Part shown: piece by piece, positions 1 to 5,517 of the stretch
How the letters are laid out: every line of letters begins with the position of its first letter
Position numbering within the stretch: the stretch's first letter is position 1
Assembly: GCA_027297005.1 (NCBI GenBank)
Contig: JAPUIN010000386.1
Coordinates: 1 to 5,517 of the forward strand
From: Acidobacteriota bacterium
GTDB lineage: Bacteria; Acidobacteriota; Polarisedimenticolia; Gp22-AA2
Direction: 5' to 3'
Length of the DNA: 5,517 bases
The notes under the pieces: generated by a model
Databases searched by the model: none
What the model saw: only the letters and a program-made list of their open reading frames with translations
Told to the model about the DNA's origin: nothing
Made by a program: the position numbers and the translations under genes

Positions 1-475
1 CCGGGTGCTGATCCTGATCACGGACGGCGAGGACCACGAGGGAGACGTCGAAGCGGCGGTCCGCGATGCGGTCGAGGCGGGGATCACCATCTTCACGGTC
101 GGAATCGGAAAACCGTCGGGCGAGCCGATCCCGATACGCAACGAGCGCGGACAGGTCGTCGGGTACAAGGAGGACGGCGAGCAGAGGAAGGTCACGAGCC
201 GGCTGGGGGAGAGTGCCCTGGAATCGATCGCTCTGGCGACAGGAGGGCGCTACTATCGGGCCACGACGGAGGGGCTGGAGCTGGAACGCATCTACGACGA
301 GATCGCCGGGATGGATCAGCAGACATTCTCCAGCCGATTGCATCGATCGTATGAAGATCGTTACCAGCTCCCGCTCGCAGTCGCGTTGATCCTCCTCGCG
401 ATGGAGGCGGCGATCCCGGACCGCACGAAGCGCGCGGAGGGCCCCCGGGCGGCGGCGAAGGAGGGGGGGGCGTGA
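1..475 (+). CDS. batB: VWA-domain protein, BatB-like, C-terminal part (5' end outside window)
   Basis: The reading frame is open from the left edge (first full codon at 2), so only about 157 residues of the protein are seen. They begin inside the von Willebrand factor A domain with hydrophobic residues and TDGEDHEGD, which matches the third metal-binding (MIDAS) motif of VWA proteins. The rest of the domain follows (ITIFTVGIG, then IALATGGRYYRA). Near the C-terminus YQLPLAVALILLAMEA looks like the single C-terminal membrane helix of BatA/BatB proteins, followed by a short basic tail. BatA and BatB share this layout; I chose BatB because the next gene is the TPR protein BatC, the usual order. 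Bat VWA proteins are membrane-anchored and are thought to form a complex with the other Bat proteins. The stop overlaps the batC start by 4 bp. The N-terminal membrane helices and first MIDAS motif (DxSxS) lie outside the window and were not seen. Confidence 0.85.
   Translation, partial: RVLILITDGEDHEGDVEAAVRDAVEAGITIFTVGIGKPSGEPIPIRNERGQVVGYKEDGEQRKVTSRLGESALESIALATGGRYYRATTEGLELERIYDEIAGMDQQTFSSRLHRSYEDRYQLPLAVALILLAMEAAIPDRTKRAEGPRAAAKEGGA
458..464 (+). promoter_or_regulatory. Strong Shine-Dalgarno for batC
   Basis: AAGGAGG lies inside the last codons of batB, 7 nt before the GTG at 472. It supports GTG 472 as the batC start despite the non-ATG codon. Its last two bases are also the first two of an 8-G run (463-470) that fills the spacer. 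Confidence 0.75.
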
Positions 476-1173
476 GACTCGTGGCTAGTCTCCTGATGAC
501 CGTGGTCCTTGTCATGGCAGGGACCGGCGCGGCATCTGCAGACTCGGCGGCGTCCAGGAACAACGAGGGGAATCGATACTTCGAACAGAAGCAGTACGAT
601 GAGGCGTTGCGGATGTACACCGACGCGCAGGCAATCCGTCCGGAGGCTCCCGAGCTGCACTACAACATCGGCAACGTGCTTTTCCGCAAAGGTGAATACG
701 AGAAGGCGATCGGAGAATACCGGCGTGCCGAAGCGTCGCGCGATGCCGCACTGGCGCAATCCGCGATCTACAACCGTGGCAATGCGCTGATGCTCGCCGG
801 GCAGGTGCCGGACGCGGCGAAGGCCTATGTCCAGGCGCTGCGTGCCGATCCATCGGACCAGGACGCCAAGCGCAATCTTGAGCTCGCGCTGCGCCTGCTT
901 GAGGAGCAGCAGCAACAGCAGCAACAACAAGGGGGGGACCAGCAGGATGGGGAGAAGGACGACCGGCAGGAACCTCAGAAATCCCCCGAGGAGCAGCCTG
1001 GCGACCCGCCGGCCGATTCGCGGCAGAAGCAACCGCGCAAGGGCCCCGGTCAGATGTCGGAGGAGGATGCACGGCGGATCCTGGAGGCAATCCGTGAGGA
1101 TGAGCGCGAGGGTGTGAGGAAGCATGCGAAGGCGACGGCGCCGCACCGGCAGCAGCCGGAGAAGGACTGGTGA
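472..1173 (+). CDS. batC: BatC-like secreted TPR protein with Gln-rich charged tail
   Basis: A 233-residue protein. Residues 1-23 form a signal peptide (hydrophobic LVASLLMTVVLVMAG, likely cleavage ASA|D), so the product should be periplasmic or membrane-tethered. About three TPR units follow at roughly residues 27-60, 61-94 and 98-140 (for example the YNIGNVLFRKGEYEKAI pattern); TPRs mediate protein contacts, here presumably with other Bat proteins. From residue 144 the sequence becomes low-complexity: EE, eight Gln (146-153), then a Gly/Asp/Glu/Gln/Pro stretch to about 196. The final 37 residues contain ARRILEAIREDEREGVRK and end in EKDW, a helical end plus terminal motif I recognise from BatC-type proteins. 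The GTG start is supported by a strong Shine-Dalgarno and a 4-bp GTGA overlap with batB. The end overlaps batD by 4 bp. Assignment rests on TPR architecture, tail motif and operon position; exact function is unknown. Confidence 0.86.
   Translation: MRLVASLLMTVVLVMAGTGAASADSAASRNNEGNRYFEQKQYDEALRMYTDAQAIRPEAPELHYNIGNVLFRKGEYEKAIGEYRRAEASRDAALAQSAIYNRGNALMLAGQVPDAAKAYVQALRADPSDQDAKRNLELALRLLEEQQQQQQQQGGDQQDGEKDDRQEPQKSPEEQPGDPPADSRQKQPRKGPGQMSEEDARRILEAIREDEREGVRKHAKATAPHRQQPEKDW
1158..1161 (+). promoter_or_regulatory. Shine-Dalgarno for batD
   Basis: GGAG sits 8 nt before the GTG at 1170, inside the last codons of batC; the purine-rich stretch continues to 1166. It supports GTG 1170 as the batD start, where start and batC stop share GTGA. 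Confidence 0.55.
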
Positions 1174-3059
1174 GGAAGCCGGCGGCGACCGGGCAGCGGG
1201 CTCCGGTGGGAGGGCGCGCCATTCGGATCGCATCGGTCCTGTTCGGTTGTCTGGCTTTCGGGATGACCGGTGAACCGGCGCGCGCCCAGGAGACGAAGGT
1301 GCACGCGTCGGTCGATCGCACCCGCATCCGGCCCGGCGATCGGATCACTCTCACGATCGATATTCAGGGGAGCGCCGCTGGCAAGGCGACGGCGCCTGAC
1401 ATCTCGCGGATCGTGGACTTCGACGTCGTGGGAGGACCTTCGGTCTCCACCCGGTTTCAGTGGGTCAATGGTCGCAGCATCTCCTCGAAGCGATTCCGTT
1501 ACTCACTGAGGCCGCGCAGGGTCGGAAGGCTGCGCATACCTCCGATCGGACTTCTGATCGCGGGGAGGAGCCATTCCACTCGTGCGCTGGCTGTGGAGGT
1601 CCTTCGGGGGGGGGGGCGTCCCGGATCGGGATCCGGGCTTGGGCCGCGGATGCCGTCGCCGGTTCCGGATCGATCCGCCCCCGATGATTCCTCGCGATCA
1701 ACGACAGAGGATGTCCGGGTGCGTGCCGAAGTCGATCTGCGCGAGGTGTTCGTGGGCCAGCAAGTGACCCTGTCGTTCCTGCTCGACACCCAGCCGGACC
1801 TGCTGGGCGTCTCAGTCCAGGCCTCCCCCGCATTCCCCGGATTCTGGGCCGAGGAGATCAAGCTGCCCGATAACTTTGACGCGCGCCGGGTCCAGGTTGC
1901 GGGGCTGCCGTATACGCGGTACACCCTCATGAAGCGGGCGCTGTTCCCGACCCGCACCGGCGACCTGACGATCCCGGCGGTGACCTATCAGGTGCAGGTC
2001 CGCCGGCGTCCCACCGATCCGATCCAGTCCTTCTTCTTCTCGCCGATCGACAGGCTGATGCGATCGACGCGGCCGGTGACGATCCACGTGATGCCGTTGC
2101 CGGAAGAATCGCAACCGCCTGGATTTGCGGGGGCAGTCGGTGATTTTGCGCTGTCGGTGACCGCCGATCGGACCGAGTCGCTCGTCAATGACGCCATCGG
2201 GCTCAAGGTGAGGATCGCGGGGGAGGGGAATCTCAACGCCGTGACGAGCCCGCCGTTGCCCGATCTCCCTGATTTCAAGCAATATCCGCCGAAAGTGGCG
2301 TCCAAGTCGAGCGTGCGGCGCGACCGGCTGCGTGGAGAAAGGGTCTGGGACTACGTGCTGATCCCGATGGCGCCCGGCGAACAGAGGATCGGGCCGGTGC
2401 GGTTCTCATTCTTCAATCCGAAGGTGGGGGAATATCGGACTGTCTGGAGCGCGCCGATCACGATTCAGGTTGCGCGTGGCGAGGGGGAGCAGGGATCGCC
2501 CTACGGGACGGTGGCCCAGAGCGACGTCAGGCGACTGCGCCGTGACATCAACTACATCAAGCTGGCGGCCGACGGTCTCAGGGATCAGTCGCGGCCGTTC
2601 TACCGGAGAGCCTGGTTCACCCTGCTTCTCCTGATCCCGGTGGCGGCCGACGTCGGGATCTTCGCCTTCGCCCTACGGCGCGACCGCTGGCGGGCCAACG
2701 CCCGATTCCGGAGGCAGCGGCGCGCGCGCAAGGTGGCGAGCCGCAGGCTCAAGGAGGCATCACGCCGGATGATCCCGACGGTGTCGCGCGCTTTCTACAC
2801 AGCGCTCGCCCAGGCACTCACCGAATATGTCGCCGATAAGTTCGTGACCCCGGGAGCCGGGCTGACGCATCAGCGTATCGAGGAACTGTTCGCCTCGCGC
2901 GGGGTGCCGGATCATCTCCGCCGCGGATTCCATCGAACCCTGGAGGCTTGTGATTTCGCGCGTTTCGCCCCGGGCGCCGCCGACGCGCAACAGATGGCCC
3001 GGGCCCTCAAGGGGGCCGAGGAGACACTCGCCGCGCTCGATCGATCCTTCTCGGCATGA
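1170..3059 (+). CDS. batD: BatD family protein (oxygen-tolerance domain, periplasmic with one TM)
   Basis: A 629-residue protein of typical BatD length. A basic N-terminus and hydrophobic segment (residues about 20-34) end in ARA|QE near residue 39, indicating Sec export. Three beta-rich repeats follow, each opening with a V-x-A/T-x-V-D/R-R pattern: about 43-145, 180-285 and 322-450. The first contains the family signature of a 'VVGGPS..S' stretch, NGR, RYSLRPRRVGRLRIPP. Residues about 147-178 are a Gly/Ser/Pro linker encoded in part by an 11-G run. One membrane helix lies at about 482-504 (WFTLLLLIPVAADVGIFAFAL). A basic, helical cytoplasmic tail of about 125 residues includes RAFYTALAQALTEYVADKF. 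BatD is thought to act with the BatA/B VWA proteins in an envelope complex; its biochemical activity is not established. It starts at GTG with a 4-bp overlap with batC and ends in a 4-bp ATGA overlap with batE. Confidence 0.92.
   Translation: MRKPAATGQRAPVGGRAIRIASVLFGCLAFGMTGEPARAQETKVHASVDRTRIRPGDRITLTIDIQGSAAGKATAPDISRIVDFDVVGGPSVSTRFQWVNGRSISSKRFRYSLRPRRVGRLRIPPIGLLIAGRSHSTRALAVEVLRGGGRPGSGSGLGPRMPSPVPDRSAPDDSSRSTTEDVRVRAEVDLREVFVGQQVTLSFLLDTQPDLLGVSVQASPAFPGFWAEEIKLPDNFDARRVQVAGLPYTRYTLMKRALFPTRTGDLTIPAVTYQVQVRRRPTDPIQSFFFSPIDRLMRSTRPVTIHVMPLPEESQPPGFAGAVGDFALSVTADRTESLVNDAIGLKVRIAGEGNLNAVTSPPLPDLPDFKQYPPKVASKSSVRRDRLRGERVWDYVLIPMAPGEQRIGPVRFSFFNPKVGEYRTVWSAPITIQVARGEGEQGSPYGTVAQSDVRRLRRDINYIKLAADGLRDQSRPFYRRAWFTLLLLIPVAADVGIFAFALRRDRWRANARFRRQRRARKVASRRLKEASRRMIPTVSRAFYTALAQALTEYVADKFVTPGAGLTHQRIEELFASRGVPDHLRRGFHRTLEACDFARFAPGAADAQQMARALKGAEETLAALDRSFSA
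1606..1616 (+). repeat. 11-G homopolymer inside batD
   Basis: Eleven consecutive G encode the end of Arg146 and Gly147-149 in the linker between the first two BatD domains. A one-base gain would end the protein at the TGA at 1685-1687 (about 172 residues). A one-base loss would end it at the TGA at 1765-1767 (about 198 residues). As given, the frame is intact and both flanks read as good BatD sequence. Confidence 0.9.
1620..1637. repeat. GC-rich inverted repeat just after the G11 tract
   Basis: Arms CCCGGATC (1620-1627) and GATCCGGG (1630-1637) are perfectly complementary with GG between them. A realistic RNA hairpin would have a 7-bp stem and a 4-nt loop. It begins 3 nt after the G11 run, in the coding linker of batD. 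Confidence 0.6.
1666..1677. repeat. 12-bp perfect palindrome CGGATCGATCCG in batD linker
   Basis: CGGATC followed by GATCCG is a perfect palindrome containing two overlapping GATC sites. It lies 28 nt after the previous inverted repeat and shares its CGGATC/GATCCG core. It has no loop, so it is more likely a composition effect or a DNA-level site than an RNA structure. Confidence 0.5.
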
Positions 3060-3823
3060 GCGGGCGCCGCGCACGTCTCGCATTCACCCTCATCGGCGCG
3101 ATCTGCGCCGCCGGGGAGGTACGGGCCTCGTCTCCCCTGGAGCTCTTCGAGCAGGGGAACACCGCCTACGAAGAGAGCCGCTACGACGACGCGGCCGATG
3201 CCTACGAGCAGATCCTGCAGTACGGCGTGCGTGACCCCCGGGTTCACTACAACTTGGGGAACGCCCGGTTCAAGGCAGGTCGCCTCGGGATCGCCATCCT
3301 GCACTATGAGCGGGCGCTGCGTCTCGATCCGACCGATCGGGAGGCGCGTGAGAATCTGGAGTTTGCCCGGGGCCTGATCAGGGATCGGATCGATCCCCCG
3401 GAGATCCCTTATCCCATTCTCGTCCTGCGAAGCTGGCTCGACACCATATCGCCCGGTGCCACCGCAGTCGTTTTTGTCTTCGTCTATATCACCGCCGCGA
3501 CACTCCTCGGTGCGCTGGCGCTGGCACGCGGATCGGTGTGGCGGCAGGCCCTCGCCTATGGGGCACTGGCCGCCTGGATTCTCGTGGCACTGTGCGGCGG
3601 GGCGCTCTACCACAAAGTGAGAGAGATGAGGGCCAACCACGCGATCGTCATGGAGGATCTGATCGAGGTTCGAAGCGGTCCTGCCGCAGATAACACGGTG
3701 CTGTTCACGGTGCACGAGGGGACACGCCTCGAGATCCGCAACAGGCTGGGTGACTGGTACCAGATCAGTCTGCCGAATGCGCTCAGCGGTTGGGTGCCGG
3801 CCGACGGTGTGGAGCGGGTGTGA
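3056..3823 (+). CDS. batE: BatE-like TPR, two-TM, SH3-domain membrane protein
   Basis: A 255-residue protein. Residues 1-24 look like a signal peptide (RRAR, then LAFTLIGAICAAG, likely cleavage VRA|S). Residues about 28-105 hold two or more TPR units (LFEQGNTAYEESRYDDAADAYEQ split over unit 1; VHYNLGNARFKAGRLGIAI in unit 2). Two membrane helices follow at about 135-158 and 165-186. The C-terminal region, about 195-255, looks like a bacterial SH3 domain (VRSGPAADN, GDWYQI, GWVPADGVERV). TPR plus paired helices plus SH3 is the BatE arrangement, and its place after batD agrees. Both TPR and SH3 parts would be outside the cytoplasm (inference). ATG 3056 overlaps the batD stop as ATGA, with no recognisable Shine-Dalgarno upstream, so initiation probably depends on ribosomes finishing batD. 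Its stop overlaps the hemW start by 4 bp. Confidence 0.9.
   Translation: MSGRRARLAFTLIGAICAAGEVRASSPLELFEQGNTAYEESRYDDAADAYEQILQYGVRDPRVHYNLGNARFKAGRLGIAILHYERALRLDPTDREARENLEFARGLIRDRIDPPEIPYPILVLRSWLDTISPGATAVVFVFVYITAATLLGALALARGSVWRQALAYGALAAWILVALCGGALYHKVREMRANHAIVMEDLIEVRSGPAADNTVLFTVHEGTRLEIRNRLGDWYQISLPNALSGWVPADGVERV
3811..3814 (+). promoter_or_regulatory. Shine-Dalgarno deciding the hemW start
   Basis: GGAG within the last codons of batE lies 5 nt before GTG 3820. It favours that GTG over the in-frame TTG at 3790, which would add ten residues not expected for HemW. Confidence 0.6.
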
Positions 3824-4989
3824 TCGGAATCTACATTCACGTGCCGTACTGCTCGGTGCGATGCAGTTACTGCGACTTCTATCTCGTGGCCGGAAGGCGG
3901 CCCGATACGGGACCGTTCGCCCGTTCACTCTGCCGTGAGATCCGAACCGTCGAGGATGCGCTGCGCGGCCGGAAGGTCGACTCGGTGCATCTTGGCGGCG
4001 GCACGCCGTCGCTGCTCGCGCCGCTCGATCTCGAACGGATCCTGGAGACGATTCGCGAAACGTTTCGCCTGGCGGACGATGCCGAGATCGGGCTGGAGGT
4101 CAATCCGGAGGATTTCGATCTGGGCTGGCTACGGCGGATCATCGATGCGGGCGTCAACCGGCTGAGCCTCGGAGTGCAGAGTCTCGAAGATGACCAGCTG
4201 CACCTGATGCGCCGACCCCACTCGTCGGCCCAGGCGATTGCCGCGGTCTCCGCGGCGGTGCAATCGAGCGTGAGGAGCGTCGGGATCGATCTCATGCTCG
4301 GGCTGCCCGGTCAGAGTCATGCCGGGGCGCTCGCCGGGCTCGATCGGATGATTCGTGCCGGAGTCTCGCACATCTCTCTCTATCTGCTCGAGTTGCACGG
4401 TCGAACACGTCTCGGGCGGTCGATTCGTCTCGGGCGGATGATCCCGATGGAGGATGATGCCGCCGCGACCCTCTTCGAGCGGGCGGCCGATGCGCTCATG
4501 CAGGCAGGTTTCGAGCACTACGAGGTGTCGAACTTCGCCAGGCCGGGGCATCGCAGCCGCCACAACCTCAAGTACTGGACCGATCAGGAGTACCTGGGGT
4601 TCGGCCCCGCCGCGCATTCTTATCTGGGTGGACAGCGTTCACAAAATCCGAGTGATCTGGCCACCTACCTGATGCACCGAGGGGAAGGGATCGAGAGGAT
4701 CGAAGACCCGCAGCCGCGGTCGGTGCGGGGATTCGAAGCCCTCTGCGCCGGGCTGAGGATTCGCGAGGGGGTCGACCTTGACGATCTCCGGCGCCGGTAC
4801 GGCCCGACCGTTCCATCCCCCGATGATCCGCGTCTGGGGGAGCTTCTCGAGGCGGGGCTGGTCTCGATTGAAGGAGCGCGTCTGCGCATCGCGGAGAGAG
4901 CCCGGCTGGTCTCGAACGAGATCCTCGAACGGTTGCTCGGCCCCGATCTCCCCGGGGAGAGCGCGAAGGCTCCGCCCGGAGTCAGTTGA
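3820..4989 (+). CDS. hemW: HemW, radical SAM heme chaperone
   Basis: A 389-residue protein, usual length for HemW. It opens IGIYIHVPYCSVRCSYCDFY: Cys11, Cys15 and Cys18 form the CX3CX2C site for the SAM-binding 4Fe-4S cluster. Position 20 is Phe, whereas the oxygen-independent coproporphyrinogen oxidase HemN has a fourth Cys there. LGGGTPS (58-64) is the SAM-binding glycine motif, and SLGVQS (116-121) is a conserved barrel strand. HNLKYW (248-253) is the HNxxYW signature linked to heme binding in HemW, followed by GFGPAAHSYL. The region from about 300 matches the HemN_C-type domain. HemW is cytoplasmic and transfers heme to respiratory hemoproteins in the bacteria studied; it is commonly mis-annotated as coproporphyrinogen oxidase. 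The start is GTG 3820, giving a GTGA overlap with batE and MIGIYIH. The 3' end overlaps the convergent sulfatase gene by 8 bp. Confidence 0.96.
   Translation: MIGIYIHVPYCSVRCSYCDFYLVAGRRPDTGPFARSLCREIRTVEDALRGRKVDSVHLGGGTPSLLAPLDLERILETIRETFRLADDAEIGLEVNPEDFDLGWLRRIIDAGVNRLSLGVQSLEDDQLHLMRRPHSSAQAIAAVSAAVQSSVRSVGIDLMLGLPGQSHAGALAGLDRMIRAGVSHISLYLLELHGRTRLGRSIRLGRMIPMEDDAAATLFERAADALMQAGFEHYEVSNFARPGHRSRHNLKYWTDQEYLGFGPAAHSYLGGQRSQNPSDLATYLMHRGEGIERIEDPQPRSVRGFEALCAGLRIREGVDLDDLRRRYGPTVPSPDDPRLGELLEAGLVSIEGARLRIAERARLVSNEILERLLGPDLPGESAKAPPGVS
4947..4981. repeat. Two adjacent inverted repeats at the hemW/sulfatase convergent end
   Basis: TCTCCCCGGGGAGA (4947-4960) is a perfect 14-bp palindrome. 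CTCCG-CC-CGGAG (4970-4981) is a second short inverted repeat just before the hemW stop. They could fold in transcripts from either side and may act as a weak bidirectional end. However, no T-tract follows on either strand, so a classical intrinsic terminator is not supported. Confidence 0.35.
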
Positions 4990-5517
4990 CATAGCCGAGG
5001 GATCGGAGGAGGTTCAGCTCTTCCTGATCGAGAGGGCGGGGATCGACAGGACCGACCCCGGGCTCATAGTCGACGAACCGGCGCAGGGCACGCAGTAGAT
5101 CATCCCGGACCTCCGCTGCGACGGCGCCATGTCGTTGCAGGAGCTCATCCCGTTCGCCCGGATCTTCAATCAGATCGTAGAGTTCGAGAAACTCCCCCGA
5201 GGGGCGGGGGACATGAATCAGCTTGTGGCGTCCGTCGGATGCCGATGACCACCGACCACTCGGTCCCGGGATGTAATAACGCCGGTTCTCAGTATGAATC
5301 AGCTGATAGTCGCTCTCGGCGAAAACCTTCGGGCGCCCGGGGGCGGGACGAAACGGTCCGTCTTTCACTCCCGGGACGAGGAGCGGCCGGCCGTCGACCC
5401 CTTGCAAGCCGCGAATCCCGGTCAGGGCCAGGATGGTCGGGGCGATATCGATGTTCTGTCCCAGGAGATTCGTTCGCAGACCCTCGGGGACCACCCCCGG
5501 AAGATTGATGATCAGGG
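4982..5517 (-). CDS. Sulfatase family hydrolase, C-terminal part (5' end outside window)
   Basis: The minus-strand frame is open to the right edge; about 178 residues are visible, beginning LIINLPG before VVPEGLRTNLLGQNIDIAPTIL. This is the sulfatase/alkaline-phosphatase-superfamily pattern in which 'P-L-I-I-x-x-P-G' leads to a D-[IL]-x-PT-[IL]-L motif. Then come GVDGRPLL, FAESDYQ, a segment SDGRHKLIHV and ELYDLIEDPGERDEL, the typical 'LYDL..DP.E..NL' end of arylsulfatase-like enzymes. The last residues, LDQEELNLLRSLGYVN, are a common terminal helix in these proteins. Such enzymes cleave sulfate esters, or act on phosphoesters/phosphonates, usually in the periplasm. The catalytic CxPSR site that is converted to formylglycine lies in the missing N-terminal part, so activity and substrate cannot be judged. 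The gene faces hemW tail to tail with an 8-bp overlap and is probably functionally unrelated to the Bat operon. Confidence 0.9.
   Translation of the reverse strand, partial: LIINLPGVVPEGLRTNLLGQNIDIAPTILALTGIRGLQGVDGRPLLVPGVKDGPFRPAPGRPKVFAESDYQLIHTENRRYYIPGPSGRWSSASDGRHKLIHVPRPSGEFLELYDLIEDPGERDELLQRHGAVAAEVRDDLLRALRRFVDYEPGVGPVDPRPLDQEELNLLRSLGYVN

Noticed and set aside
361..1233. Long minus-strand open frame (290 codons) rich in Leu, Arg and Pro
   Set aside because: It lies opposite batB, batC and the start of batD, has no recognisable domain, and its composition is what antisense of GC-rich genes gives.
3790..3819. Extended hemW start at TTG 3790
   Set aside because: The added residues are not HemW-like and lie within the conserved SH3 end of batE; GTG 3820 has a better ribosome site and the standard N-terminus.
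2912..3928. Long minus-strand open frame (338 codons)
   Set aside because: It covers clear BatD, BatE and HemW coding sequence on the other strand and shows no family motif or ribosome site.
4408..4437. 12-bp direct repeat CGTCTCGGGCGG spaced 18 bp, giving RLGR twice in HemW
   Set aside because: The segment length agrees with other HemW proteins as far as I can align by memory, so it looks like chance codon reuse and not a recent duplication.
4947..4960. Intrinsic terminator for hemW
   Set aside because: The palindrome has no loop of its own and no T-tract after it on either strand; kept only as an inverted repeat.
3820..4989. Naming the gene hemN (oxygen-independent coproporphyrinogen III oxidase)
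   Set aside because: The fourth cysteine of HemN's CX3CX2CXC is Phe here, and the HNxxYW signature and length are those of HemW.
1..5517. tRNA, rRNA, CRISPR array, insertion sequence or riboswitch
   Set aside because: Essentially every base is covered by well-supported coding sequence; no regularly spaced repeats, terminal inverted repeats, transposase motifs or tRNA-like folds were seen.

Overview
This is a fully coding, GC-rich stretch (about 65% G+C, estimated by eye) from a bacterial chromosome. It holds the 3' part of a Bat (Bacteroides aerotolerance-type) operon, a hemW gene joined to its end, and a convergent sulfatase gene cut by the right edge. Signal peptides, single-membrane-span periplasmic proteins and a sulfatase ending in an LRSLGYV-type tail suggest a high-GC Gram-negative lineage. 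Acidobacteriota, Myxococcota or other former Deltaproteobacteria, and Eisenbacteria-like groups are candidates; the sequence alone does not settle this.

Layout, plus strand: 1-475 is the C-terminal part of a von Willebrand factor A protein (BatB-like). 472-1173 is a secreted TPR protein with a Gln-rich charged tail (BatC). 1170-3059 is a large periplasmic/membrane protein (BatD). 3056-3823 is a TPR, two-TM and SH3-like protein (BatE). 3820-4989 is HemW, a radical-SAM heme chaperone. Minus strand: 4982-5517 is the C-terminal part of a sulfatase/alkaline-phosphatase-superfamily hydrolase.

All four plus-strand junctions are 4-bp stop/start overlaps (GTGA, GTGA, ATGA, GTGA), so batB-batC-batD-batE-hemW looks like one translationally coupled unit. 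Three of the four internal starts are GTG. The hemW start is best placed at 3820 rather than further upstream. The two convergent genes overlap by 8 bp, so there is no intergenic space and no promoter in the window. The operon promoter and the usual upstream partners (a MoxR ATPase, a DUF58 protein and BatA) would lie to the left.

The Bat proteins are thought to form an envelope-associated complex linked to stress or oxygen tolerance and to MoxR-type chaperone activity, but the mechanism is unresolved. HemW delivers heme to respiratory proteins in the species studied. Their tight coupling suggests a shared role in envelope or respiratory protein maturation (inference). Sequence oddities worth checking are a G8 tract forming a slippery heptamer at the batB/batC junction, a G11 tract followed at once by a hairpin inside batD, and a roughly five-fold excess of GATC over base-composition expectation. 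I see no RNA genes, CRISPR arrays or mobile elements.
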